NCBI RefSeq assembly: GCF_035046505.1 | Contig: NC_089822.1 | Span: 102,556,659-102,620,658, forward strand | Source: Tiliqua scincoides | Taxonomy: Eukaryota; Chordata; Lepidosauria; Squamata; Scincidae | DNA: 64,000 nucleotides | Direction of reading: 5' to 3' | In this document: piece after piece, positions 32,040-43,665 of the stretch | How positions within the stretch are numbered: position 1 is the first letter of the stretch | Layout of the letters: every line of letters starts with the position of its first letter | Position numbers and translations under genes: made by a program | Notes under the pieces: model-generated | Seen by the model: only the letters and a program-made list of their open reading frames with translations | What the model was told of the DNA's origin: nothing | Database searches by the model: none

Positions 32040-33020
32040 TGTCACCCAGGGGCTTACCCTGGGCAACAATCCCCAGCGGAGAAACAGGAGGACCAAAGGG
32101 GGTAAGCGGAAGGAAGGCGTATCCGGACACAGGGAACTCTCCAAGGAATGTCCTAGAAGGACAAGGAGCCAGCCCAAGAGGACGAGGCTCCTAAGTCTTT
32201 GCTGCAGTCAGCCCCCTCACCTCTGGGGCGGGGCAGAGGCCTCCTCAGAGACAGGACAGCCCAGGTGCAACTGCCCCTCCTAACAGAAAGGGTGGGACCT
32301 GCAGGGATATCTCAGGAGATCTGAACCCCAGGTGGGGCCAGGAAGAGGAGGGGCTAGGAGGAATGCCCAGGAGAATAAGCGGAGAGGAGACAGCCAAGGA
32401 GGGGAGAAGCACCTTCCAGAGCTCCATAAGGAAGGGGCTAGAGAGGGGAAGGGAGGAAAGGAAAGCATTGCCTCGCCTCTAGTAGAGAAGAGGCAAACAA
32501 AGTGGGGTGACAGCCAGGGGCTGGCAGAGGTCCAAGACTCTGGTTCCTTGAGGAAAGAGCTTCCCAAGGGCCTTGGGAGAGCCCCAAGTACAGAGGACCC
32601 GAGGAGCACCTCTAAGCTGAACCTACAAACCGGGGAGAGCGAAAAGGAGAGGAGGGCACCAGCCCGACCCAGCCCTTTCCAAAGAGACTACACGGACGCC
32701 AGAACCTACCTGCAGAGAATCCCACGCACCTGACACCTTTCCTGGTGAGGACTGCGGGAGAAAGGTCAGTGGGGCAACTGACCCCTTGATTCCAGGAAAC
32801 TGGAGAGACTGTAACTGAAACTGTACCTAGGGGGTACTGGGGTCTTGTGAGGGAACAGGACCCCTCCATGAATGTAAAAGCCTCAACTGAAGTAAAGAAG
32901 GTAAATAAACCTCCTTTTTCGGCTCCCCGTTATTTGCGCCGACCAGGGAGAGACTGGGTGGGTCTAGACGTTACAACAGAACCAATACCCCAGGGATCTG
33001 CCCTCAATATGGACATCACA
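32040..33020 (+). repeat. Gypsy 5' LTR (fossil)
   Basis: Starts TGTCACCCAGGGGCTTACC. The right edge is set from the primer-site-like sequence just after it and is approximate. Confidence 0.75.
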
Positions 33021-34186
33021 ATGGTGGAGAATACGGGCAGTGGCCCTTCGGACCCCCCAGGGGCCGGGGGAGCTGCGGCCCCCGAATGACTGCATTGGTG
33101 GGTCACCCAACAACAGGCGCAGGCCGAGGGGCAACAGAGGCTGCTGACTGCACTTGCTGACCAACAAGCTGCGATCCTACTACCAACAAGCCTGAACATC
33201 CTACCGCGATGGCGGCCACGACCACGGCTCCTCCCCCTACTCCTGGTCCGGCCCCAAACCCCATAGACCATGCGGCGGCAGACCGCCTACCACCTATACG
33301 GATGACAAAGATGGGCCCCGAAGACAATCCGGAGACCTTCTTGAATACGTTCGAACGTATCGCCATTGCCGCCGCCTGGCCTCCGACCCAGTGGGCAGCG
33401 CTATTAACACCCTGCCTCACAGGGGTGGCACAGGAAGCCGTAGATACTCTGACCCCGCTTGAGGCTGCTGATTATGCGACGGTAAAGACAACTATATTAG
33501 GCACGTTAAATGTGTCAGAAGACATGTACAGGTGGCTGCTCCGGGAAATTGACCTTCCCCGAGGTGACAGCATTTGCCTCGTGGGGAACCAGATACGCAA
33601 CAATGGACTACGATGGCTCAAGCCAGCGGTCCACACGGCCCAAGAAGTCGCAGAACTCATGCTCCTACATGAATGGTCTCCAGCTTGCAAGAAGGCATTC
33701 CAACAAATAAAGACCGCTCTCTGCGCAGAGCCGGTCCTGAAAGCCCCGGACTTTACACGTCTGTTCATAGTACAGACCGATGCCTCGGGGGTGGGTATAG
33801 GGGCCGTACTGGTTCAAGGGGATGGCCCCAATGAGCACCCCCTAATATACCTTAGTCGGAAGCTCACCAAAGCGGAGAAAGCATACTCTGTCATAGAGCC
33901 AAAAGCCTTAGCCATCAAGTGGGCAGTACATGCCCTACGCTATTACCTCCTAGGGACACCGTTCACGTTAATGACAGACCACGCTCCCCTCATTTGGCTG
34001 CAAAGGATGAAGGATTCCAATCCCAGGCTTACCAGGTGGTACATGTCCCTGCAGCCATTTGCCTTTACGGTACAGTATAAAAAGGGCCCTCAACATAGTA
34101 ATGCTGACTTTTTGTCCCAACAGGACACCAGGACACCGTGGCCAGCGGATGCGGTGGCCCCGGTCTTGGCGGGGGGGGGGGGTGTC

Positions 34187-34453
34187 TGTCACCCAGGGGC
34201 TTACCCTGGGCAACAATCCCCAGCGGAGAAACAGGAGGACCAAAGGGGGCAAGTGGAAGGAAGGGGTATCCAGACACAGGGAACTCTCCAAGGAATGTCC
34301 TGGAAGGACAAGGAGCCAGCCCAAGAGGACGAGGCTCCTAAGTCTTTGCTGCAGTCAGCCCCCTCACCTCTGGGGCGGGGCAGAGGCCTCCTCAGAGACA
34401 GGACAGCCCAGGTGCAACTGCCCCTCCTAACAGAAAAGGTGGGACCTACAGGG
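34187..34453 (+). repeat. Gypsy 3' LTR, partial (fossil)
   Basis: Collinear with the first ~265 bases of the LTR at 32040, then the similarity ends. Confidence 0.8.
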
Positions 34454-34769
34454 AGAGGACGGGATCCAGATTTTGGACAGTGCCGAAGCTCACGACCTAT
34501 ACACTGACCAATATATTCTTCAAGAACTGGCCTATGCATCCCATCACCTACACCAGTGGTAGGCTCAGGACTCAAATTGATTAACGGCTCATGAGACGAC
34601 GCGATCTGAAATTGGTGACCAACTTGAAAGTAATCCCCTCGGAATCAATCACCTCCTAGCATCGGCCTCTCGTCATGGATATTCAGTTGGACACTCTAGG
34701 CCGAAAGCGATCCAGAATCATTGGAATAGATTCTCCAGAGGCAGTTACTCTGGAAGAGCCCAGCTGGGG
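34454..34769. other. Unassigned between Gypsy and L2
   Basis: About 315 bases with no element I recognise; it is not LTR sequence and not clearly L2. Confidence 0.4.
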
Positions 34770-37700
34770 GGACTGACCAGCTGAGGGGTGGAGTCTGCAA
34801 GCCGGCCTGCCTGCCTAATTGCTCTCCTCTCTCCCCAGGTATTTAGATCTTGCTGGGCTTGCCAGAGGCACGAGCCTTTGGCGCGAGCCGAAGGGCAAGA
34901 GCCAAAGGGGCTCTTGGCCCGTAGCTCTTAGCCTAGGGCTCGTGCCCGGAAGATCTGGTGACCTCTTGAACAGTGGACCAATTCAACAGCGGTTCAGATT
35001 TCCTCCCCATCTGTTGCGGCAGGGGAGAGAGCAGCAACAGCTGTCTTACAGCAGAGGATCTGCCTGCAGGCCAGTCTCAGAAGGTGGGCCTTGCCACATG
35101 TCTGTTTTCTCGGGAGGGAGCTCAGTGGAAGGGAAGGATGTCACTATCAAGAGCGTGACGGGCCAGGGGAGATATGGTGGTGGGGGTCGGACAGGCCGTT
35201 ATAGGAAAAGGAGAGTTCATCACAGGCAGATCATCTCCCCTTCTAGTCCTTCCCCCAATTCTTGGATACCTGGTGGTCCTGGATCTGAAGCTGCTGCTTT
35301 TGAATGCCAGGTCGGTGAATAACAAGACCTGTATCATCTGGGATGTGATCCTGGATGAGAAAGCCGACCTGGTATGCATTACGGAGACCTGGTTGGACGT
35401 GGAGGGAGATGTTAGTCTCTCTGAACTTTGTCCGCCAGGTTTCCAGGTGTTGCAGCAGCCAAGATTGCAGGGACCGGGAGGGGGAGTTGCAGTGGTCTAT
35501 CATGAGTCCATATCCCTTACCAGGTGCCCTGTCCAACAGTCTCCTGGGTTCGAGTGCTTGCATGTTGTGTTGAGAGGGCCGGACAGGATTGGGATTCTGT
35601 TGGTGTACCGCCCGCCCTGCTGCCCAACAGTCTCCCTGCCTGAGCTGACTGGGGTGATCTCGGGGGTGGCATTGAAGGCCCCCCGCCTGTTAGTGCTGGG
35701 GGACTTCAATGTTCATGCCGAGGCCCCTGCGGTAGGTGCAGCTCAGGATTTCATGGCTGCCATGACAACCATGGGCCTGTCCCAGAAGATCTTGGACCCG
35801 ACACATACTGCAGGACACGTATTGGACCTGGTGTTCACAGCTGGGCACGGGGGCAGCAATCTGGATGTAGAGGAGATCAAGATCACTCCGTTGTCATGGA
35901 CAGATCACTTCCTGGTAGGGTTTAGGCTTGTTGTGACTTCCTACCTCCGCAGAGGCGGGGGACCGTTTTCTATGGTCCGCCCCCGGAGGCTAATGGATCC
36001 TGAAGGTTTCCTGAGGGCCCTGGGGGATTTTCCCACTGCCAAGACTGGCGTCTCATCTGTGGCCCTGGTCAACCTCTGGAACGGGGAAATGGCCAGGGCT
36101 CTGGATGAGATTGCTCCGGAGCGACCTCTGCCACGTCACAGACTCGGAGCGGCTCCTTGGTTCACTGAGGAGCTGCGAATGATGAAGCGGCAGAGCAGGC
36201 GTCTAGAGCGACAGTGGCAGAAAACTCGCGATGAATCCGATCGGACACGGAGTAGAGCTCATTATAGAGCCTACTCCGTGGCGGTGGTAGCAGCGAAGAG
36301 ATTGTTCTTCTCTGCTACCATTGCGTCCGCTGATAGCTGTCCGGCAGAGCTGTTCCATGTGGTGCGGGGCCTCAATCAGGCCTCTCCGGTAGTCCAGGAG
36401 GAATACACGGTCAGCCGCTGCGACGTGTTTGCCCAACACTTTGCAGATAAAATCGATCGTATTTGTCGCGACTTGGATGCCACATTGACAATGTCTGATG
36501 ATGTCCTCTTGACAACTGCTTTTCCAGTGTTGTGGGATTCTTTTCAGCTTGTGCAGCCTGAGGATGCGGACAGATTCCTTTGGAGTGTGAGGCCGTCTGC
36601 CTGCCTGTTTGACCCTTGCCCAGCTTGGCTGATTAGAGCTGCCCGGGGGGGACTGGCTGAGTGGACGGGGAGGGTGGTCAATTCTTCCTTGGTGGAGGGG
36701 ACGTTGCCGCTCGCCTTGAAGCCAGAGGTGGTTCGCCCCCTCCTGAAAAAGCCCTCCCTGGATTCCACTGTGCTGAATAACTACTGGCCAGTCTCCAACA
36801 TCCCGTTTCTGGGCAAGGTAATTGAGCGGGTGGTGGCGACCCAACTCCAGAGGGATGAAGCGGATTATCTGGATCCTTTTCAATCTGGTTTCAGGCCGGG
36901 CTTCGGAATGGAAACTGCCTTGGTCGCCTTGGTGGATGACCTACGCCGGGGACTTGACAGGGGGAGTGCATCCCTGTTGGTCCTGCTGGACCTCTCGGCG
37001 GCTTTCGATACCATCGACCATGGTATCCTTCTTGGCCGACTGGCCGAGTTGGGAGTTGGAGGCACTGTTTTACGGTGGTTCCGCTCCTACTTGGAGGGTC
37101 AGTCCCAGATGGTGGTGCTGGGGGATGCCTGTTTGACACCCTGGCCTTTGAGGTGCGGGGTGCTGCAGGGTTCAATTCTGTCCCCCATGCTGTTTAATAT
37201 CTACATGAAACCGCTGGGAGACGTCATCCGGGGGTTTGGAGTGAGGTGCCATCAATATGCTGATGACACCCAGCTCTCTCCTTTCCTCCAGACTCCAAGA
37301 TGGCGGTTGAGGGCCTGGAGCGCTGTCTGGAAGCAGTGAGGATCTGGATGGGGGCTAATAAGCTGAAATTAAATCTGGATAAGACAGCTCTCCTGGTTCG
37401 GAAATCCTCGATGCAGGTGCTGGATTATCGGCTTGCTCTGAATGGGGTTGCACTCCCTCTGAAGGAGCAGGTTCGCAGCTTGGGGGTCCTCCTGGACTCG
37501 CAGATGCTCCTGGATTCCCAGGTGGCGGCTGTGGCTAGGGGGGCCTTCGCTCAGCTTCGGCTGGTGCGCCAGCTGCAGCTGTACTTGGATCGTGCAGACC
37601 TGGCCATGGTGATCCATGCCACGGTGACATCGAGGTTAGATTATTGTAACGCGCTTTATGTGGGGCTGCCCCTGAAGACGGTTCGGAAACTGCAATTAGT

Positions 37701-38356
37701 GCAGAATACGGCAGCCCGTGTGGTCACTGGAGCTAGGCGGTTTGACTGTCAGTCCGCTTCTCCGGGGGCTACATTGGCTGCCCATTCATTTCCAGGCCCA
37801 ATTCAAGGTGCTGGTTTTGACCTTTAAAGCCCTATACTGCTCTGGGCCACGATAACTTAGAGACCGCCTACTCCCATACAATCCGGCTCGCCCTCTCAGG
37901 TCATCAGAGAAGGCCTTTTTACAAGTGCCGCCACCCAAGGAGGTTCGGGGGGGCGGCTGCAAGAAATAGGGCCTTCTCGGTAGTGGCACCAACATTATGG
38001 AACTCCCTTCCCCTTGACTTGAGAATGGCTCCCTCTCTTGAGAGTTTCCGGCGAGGCCTGAAGACACTACTGTTTACACAAGCCTTCTGATTTTTTTGGC
38101 CTTTTTAACATTTTTTACACATTTTGTAGTTTTTACAGGCCTGATTCCTCTGTGACTTGCTCTTTTGTACTTTTTATTCTGTCTTTTAATCTGACTACTG
38201 TTTTTATGGTCTTTGTTAATGTGTTTTTAAATGTTTTTATCTGTTATTTGTCCTAATTTATGTTTTTAAATTTGTTTTTACATGTTGTTAGCCGCCCTGG
38301 GTCCCTTTAGGGAGAAGGGTGGGATATAAATAAAGTTTATTATTATTATTATTAGA
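34770..38356 (+). mobile_element. Near full-length L2 LINE
   Basis: About 3.6 kb: 5' untranslated region (from ~34770, edge uncertain), a single polymerase frame with endonuclease and reverse transcriptase, and the 3' end GGGAGAAGGGTGGGATATAA, ATAAAG, then (TTA)n at 38338-38356. This tail and the protein text fit L2 of the CR1 superfamily in lizards. The copy looks young: 721 codons stay open before the first break. Confidence 0.82.
35174..38090 (+). pseudogene. L2 polymerase: endonuclease plus reverse transcriptase, frameshifted
   Basis: Order: apurinic-type endonuclease (LLLLNARSVNNK, CITETWLD, LVLGDFNVHAE, SWTDHFLVGF), linker, reverse transcriptase (VSNIPFLGKVIERV, QSGFRPGFGMETAL, LLDLSAAFDTIDH, GVLQGSILSPMLFNIYM, YADD at 37256-37267) and C-terminal region. 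The frame from ATG 35174 is open to 37339. Near 37280-37295 it slips, and the rest of the polymerase runs on in another frame (KMAVEGLERCLEAV onward from 37300) to about 37760, where it slips again. The final part (ALWNSLPLDL-like) ends at TGA 38088. SWTDH replaces the more usual SDH in the endonuclease. Inactive as it stands because of the two shifts. Confidence 0.85.
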
Positions 38357-40430
38357 TAAAATGGTGGCACTTACCGGAACATAAAGCTCAGTTTGCAGCT
38401 GCCCTTGGTCCCATCAGTGTGGACATAGACCAGCCAGCATTGGCCATGTAGGACAAATTGGTCAGACACATCCACGCTGTGGCGACTGCCATCCTTGGGA
38501 AGACAAAGCTAGGGAAACAGACCATTGATAATCAGGTTTGGTGGTGAAATGAAGAAGTGCAAGTGGCTGTGAGGGAGAAAAAGAAGGTGTTAAAAGCGTG
38601 GTCCCAGTCTCGCACTGATGAAAGCAGTCGGTAGTACAAGGCACAGAGATCGGTTACCAAGAGAGCAGTAGCAGCGACCAAGGCTGCTTACTTTGACCAC
38701 GTATTTGATAAATTGGACACGGAGAAAATAAAAGGAAAAGGAGAAAATAAAATTTACCGCTTGGCCAAATCGAATCATCAAGCTACTCAGGACATTGGCC
38801 AAGTTAAGCACATAAAGGAAGAAGACCATCAACTCCTTCAAGACCCAACTGCCATTCTCTGCCAGTAGAGTGATTACTTCTCCAAAATTAGCAATGAAGA
38901 ATTTGACCAAAGTGCTGATCCAGTTTCCAGACCTGTGCCACCAATCACCATCAGAGTGGTTGAGGAAGCAATGAAGAAGATGAAGAATGGGAAGGTAATT
39001 GGCCCTGATGACATTCCAGCTGAGGTGTGGAAAATCCTCGGCTGCCAAGGTGCCACAGTTCTCACTGCCCTCTTCAACCGCATCATTGATGAGGGTGTAG
39101 CCCCAGCAGTTTGGGCAACTAGTATCACAGTGCCAGTTTGGAAAGGTAAAGGTGATGTGAGCGAATTATCGGCCATTTTGGCTTTTGTGTCACGCCATGA
39201 AAATATTTGAACAGGTCATCTATGCCAGGCTCTGCAAGATTATCTCCATCACCCTGAACCAATGTGGCTTTGTGAAAGGGAGTGGAACAATGGACGCCAT
39301 TCACGCTGCTCAATTACTTTTGGAGAAACACCGTGAGAAGACCAAGCCTGTTCACGTGGCATTCCTTGAGCTGGAAGAGGCTTTTGACCATGTCCCACAC
39401 CAACTTATCTGGCATACCCTACGATCCCATAATGTCCCTGAAGCCTACATGCAGTGGACTCAACGACTGTACCATAGAGTCACTAGCACGGTCCGATGCT
39501 CAGTAGGGACTTTGCCTCCCTTCGCCATCAATGTCGGAGTACATCAAGGATCAGTGCTTTAGCCTCTACTGTTCATCCCTCTACTGTTCATCCCTTGTTC
39601 ATCCCACTGTGACGCTAGACCTCCAGTCGCCTCACCCATGGTCACTCCTTTATGCCGATGACATCTTTTTGGTGAATAAACAACGTGAGGACCTGCAAGA
39701 GCACATGCAGCGCTGGAAAGAACAGCTCAGCGAATCTGGACTTCAGCTGAACATCAAGAAAATGGAATATATGGAATGTGGCCCTCAGACAGATGGAACT
39801 ATCAGCATTGGTGGAGAGGACCTGAAGAAAGTAGAGCAAGTACCTCAGCTTGCTCATATGCAACAATGGTGATAGCTTTCCAGATGCTCACGCCCATGTC
39901 AACGCCGCCTGGATGAAGTGGCGCCAGGTGACTGGAGTTTTGTGTGAACGTCGAATGCCCTTATGCCTTAAGTCAAAGATCTACAGAACGGTAGTGCGCC
40001 CAGTTGCCTTCTATGGGTCAGAATGCTGGCCAGTGACAGCAAAGCATGAGCAGACCACACATGTGATGAAAATGAAAATGCTGCATGGGGGCCTTGGATT
40101 AATTTGTTTCGACCACACCACAAACAATGATGTCCGACAACAACTGGGAGCTGCACCAATTGTGGAAAAAATGCAGGAAGGAAGACTTAGATAATACATG
40201 TTGTGCGCAGTAAAGAAGATTCTGCGGCGAAGACAGCCATGTATCTGGACCCTGCTGGCTGACGACCCCATGGTAGGCCCAAGAAGCGATGGTTGGATTG
40301 CATCAAGGAGGATATGAAATGCGTGAACATCAACCCTGAGGATGCCCTGGATTGAGCAAAATGGAGACAGACATGCAGAAAAGTGGACCCCGCCATAGCG
40401 TGGGAACAATGCTAGGAAGAAAATACTCAG
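38357..40430 (+). mobile_element. RTE-like LINE, 5'-truncated and broken
   Basis: Polymerase pieces in order: KTKLGKQTIDNQVWW region (38500), MKKMKNGKVIGPDDIPAEVW (38965), QCGFVKGSGTMDAIHAAQLL (39259), AFDHVPHQLIWHTL, VGVHQGSVL, YADDIFLV (about 39647), LQLNIKKMEYMECGP, and the C-terminal region KSKIYRTVVRPVAFYGSECW (39975). Reading-frame changes occur near 39.19, 39.56 and 39.86 kb, and stops are scattered. Text and order fit the RTE clade. The endonuclease part is missing. It directly follows the L2 tail. Confidence 0.78.
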
Positions 40431-41055
40431 AAATCATGAATGCCTCAGCATTATCACCTGCAGTGGACTCCATGGCAAGATCAGTACAGCAAACTCCAAC
40501 CACCATATCTACAAGACCAGCTCAATAGTGAGTCACCAAAGCCCAGCGCTACATGGACCTAACTTTCAACCAATGCTGGTTCAGACCTGAAGACAATTCC
40601 TGCCTGTGCTCCTCTGGATTGAAACAAATGGAAGAGGTAACTTGGCTGTGAAGGACACCAGACCTCTTTTCCTCAACCTGTATACATCTACTGAATGGAG
40701 AGACGGCAAGATAGAGGCTACACCAGTCCCTCGCCATACACCCCAGATAGACAGATGGAGATTCAACACAGGAGGCACAAACTTTTCAGGTTCTTGATAT
40801 ACACAACATCGCCTGAAAGACAGCTGCTGGAAGATGAAGACAACTTCATTCGTCCAATGCTGAAGGATATGTTGGTTTTGGACCTGCTAAGGGGACCCAC
40901 GGCAGATGAATAATAAGCTGTTATTGACATGTATGATTTCTTTGGATGAAGTTGTTTTATTGTAGTATTTTTATTTTTTATTCTTTCTATCGTAATTAAA
41001 TTTGTGTGGGGCTACGGAGACCTGTCGTTCTCCAGCCCCAAGGAGGGGAATCCTG
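40431..41055. other. Unassigned, possibly retroviral
   Basis: Contains weak open frames with no domain I recognise. It ends in a purine run (CCCCAAGGAGGGGAATCC) like a polypurine tract just before a candidate LTR, so it may be the 3' internal part of a retroviral fossil. Not shown. Confidence 0.3.
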
Positions 41056-43665
41056 TTACGAGAAAATTCCCCTCCCCATTTTATTTTATTTCTGGTTATG
41101 CTACTTTGGCATCCAGAAACATTTTACAGACCTTCATATATGGATGTCAGCAGGCAAAATGAACTATTCTCCCAGAAAACACTGGCCTACAGGTCTCATT
41201 TGGTCAAGCTCAGACTCTTGGTTGTTTCTTTGTATTCCCTCTTCTCCCCTCATAATCACATATCCTGGAAGGAGATTGATAATCCTATCTTCTTTTTTTT
41301 TTTGGCTTCCCACATTGGCTGTTACTAGAAGACAAACAGTCTCTGAGTACCGGTTTCATATCGGTTTGCAATAAGAAATAAATAAATAAATACATAAAGT
41401 AAGTAAGTAAGTAAGCTGATACATGCAAAACAAAGTCTCCCCCACTCCCCTTTACAAGAAAGAAAAAACCTCCCCTCTTAAAGGGGAAAAAGCAGAAGAG
41501 GTCTCCCCCCACAGGAAATAGGATGTGATGCTAACAATGGACCTTGCTCATGATCAGCTAAGAAACTTAGGGTTAATGCCAGGGCTCTAATTAGCATAGG
41601 GTGTGATGCAGGTCATTACAGGATATAAGAGGAACCTGGAGGAAGGAGAGGTGTGGGTAGCAGAAGGAAGGAAGACTAAACTGACGGCTTGACTGATGGA
41701 CAAACTGATGGACTGGCAGATGAACTAACGAACTAGTACACTGACTAACGGACTGGTGGAAGGACTAATGAACTGACTACCCAAGCCGAGACTGCTGAGT
41801 GGTGGAAAGCTGCTGTACCTAGAAGAGCTGCTACTTGGAGAGCCGAGAAGAGGAATCCTGCAGCCCCACAAGCAAGCTACCTACTAGTCACCTTCCTGCT
41901 GGTGCTGGGGTTCAGCAGCAGTTCAGTGAACCGTGTGGGACTACACAGAAATTGGCTGACATCGCCAGTGACATGAGGCAAAGTTCCATGTGGGGGAACA
42001 GTTAAGAAGCTGGCTGGTCTGCCTAAATGATCAGGGGGCAAATAATATTCATCTAAGCCTGGACAAGCTGAGAGCACTGGGTGCCCTCTTAAGGGACATC
42101 AAGATAAACAGGTACCTGCGGAGGGGACAATGGCCTACCGACATCATTATCCAGCTGGGTTGGGTTGGCTATACAGGCAAGATATCCCTCCACCCTAGAC
42201 TGGGAGGAAAGCCTGCCAGAGTAGCATACTATAGTGGAGGCAACACACCAAATGCACATGATGACCATGCAATCAGGTACTTAAATGGCCAATTTCATGG
42301 GGCCCAACAGCATGCCCTTCTCCCTGGGAATGCTTGTAAGGGGAACCCAACCACACTTGAAGGGTGCAGTGGTGGCCATACTAGAACCAGGATGTGGTTC
42401 TCCTGCTAGGACAACTGCACGACATGCTCAGAGAAAACCCTCCCAGGCCAAGGGCCTGGAATGTACAGGATGAGAGGTGTCCATCTGAGTCCAAAAGAGG
42501 GGCACAGGGAAGGCGTCAACCCAGCCTGGACCAGCAGTTCCCCAGTGGAAACTCTGGCCCAACCTACAACGGCCCAGAGTCCCCTTGTATAAGAGTATAT
42601 AAGAGTCCCCAGGCACCACAGAGACAGTCTTTCTACCACACAGCTATGCAAGCTTTGGGAGGACAAGCACACCAGAAGAAAAACCCCCAAGTGAGGCAGG
42701 CAATCCCCACAGATCTCCTGGTAGAGATACACCAGGAGGAGGAGGATCTCACAACATCAGGATGGGATATGCCTCAGTCCCTAGGGGAGGGAAGGCTCCA
42801 ACATTGAGGCCAAGAAAGACGGCCATCCCTGGAGACAGAAGCCCTCACCTTCCACAAACTATAAGCAAGAAACAACGTACAGAGTGTCCTGGCCTGAATG
42901 GACACAGGGCCCGAGAGAAACCTGCTACATGGGGACCAAAGAGGCCTGTGGGACTGATATGGTATGTTAATGTTATGGCGATGGAGAGGAGATCACCAAT
43001 GAGACCCAAATAAGGCCAGTAATTGGGAAATCCATGCCCTTTACGGCCAAGGTCCCAATCTCCTGTGTGCCAGAATATATAATAGGCGCCGAACAATTAA
43101 AAGGGAAGGAGTTTCAAATCCCCAGGGAGCGGTATGCCTTTGGGCTGTGGGCGGTACTGGTAGGAAAGGACAGGTGGGCCCCCCTGTACATACCTCCCCA
43201 GACAGGCTGGTATATGTAAAGCAATACTGTCTACCAGGTGGCCATAAAGAAATATCAGAAACTGTAAAAGGGCTATTGGAGGTAGCGGTAATTACACCTG
43301 CAAGTCTCACCCTTTAACTCCCCAGTGTGGCCAGTCAAGAAGCCAAATGGGAGCTAGCGAATGATCATCAACTACCACCAACTGAACAAACTGGCACCGC
43401 CACTGGCCGCAGTTGTGCCAGACATGGTGATGCTACTAGAATGCACAGAAAACAACGTGGGGGTGTGGCATGCTGTAATAGAGCTAGCCAACACATTCTT
43501 TAGTATTCCCACCAGCTGGGAATTGCAAAACCATTTCGCTTTTAGCTAGTATGGAATTCTGTACACCTTCCAGGTCGTACCCCAGGAATACCTGGGGAAT
43601 ATAACCAGGCAGTTGATCAACTGGTCCATGAAACTAGTGGTGGCAACGGAGTCAGGTCTTTCATA
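41056..43665 (+). mobile_element. Endogenous retrovirus fossil
   Basis: Treated as a fossil. Candidate LTR from TGTTACGAGAAAATTCCCC at 41056 to about 41950, with a TATA-like GGATATAAGAGG at about 41623 and A/T simple repeats inside. Internal parts: gag-region frames (about 41990-42800), a leader and protease region (about 42960-43210) and the start of a retroviral reverse transcriptase (about 43320-43660). Text such as WPVKKPNG and HQLNKLAPP marks the polymerase as retroviral rather than LINE or Gypsy. Broken, many breaks. Only one LTR found. Class not assigned. Confidence 0.6.

Larger units (their letters stand above)
32040..34453 (+). mobile_element. Gypsy-type LTR retrotransposon fossil, reduced
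   Basis: Treated as a fossil. 5' LTR from TGTCACCC at 32040 to about 33020; a primer-site-like TGGTGGAGAATACGGGC follows at 33022. Inside are a gag-like part (about 33209-33540) and an RNase H-like part of pol (about 33670-34120). A poly-G tract precedes the 3' LTR, which begins TGTCACCC at 34187 and is shorter than the 5' one. Over the ~260 shared bases I count about seven differences between LTRs, roughly 3 percent, so a fairly young copy. It is broken: reduced, without a full pol. Confidence 0.85.

Noticed and set aside
35174-37339. 721-codon open frame as a novel gene
   Set aside because: Endonuclease and YADD reverse transcriptase of an L2 LINE.
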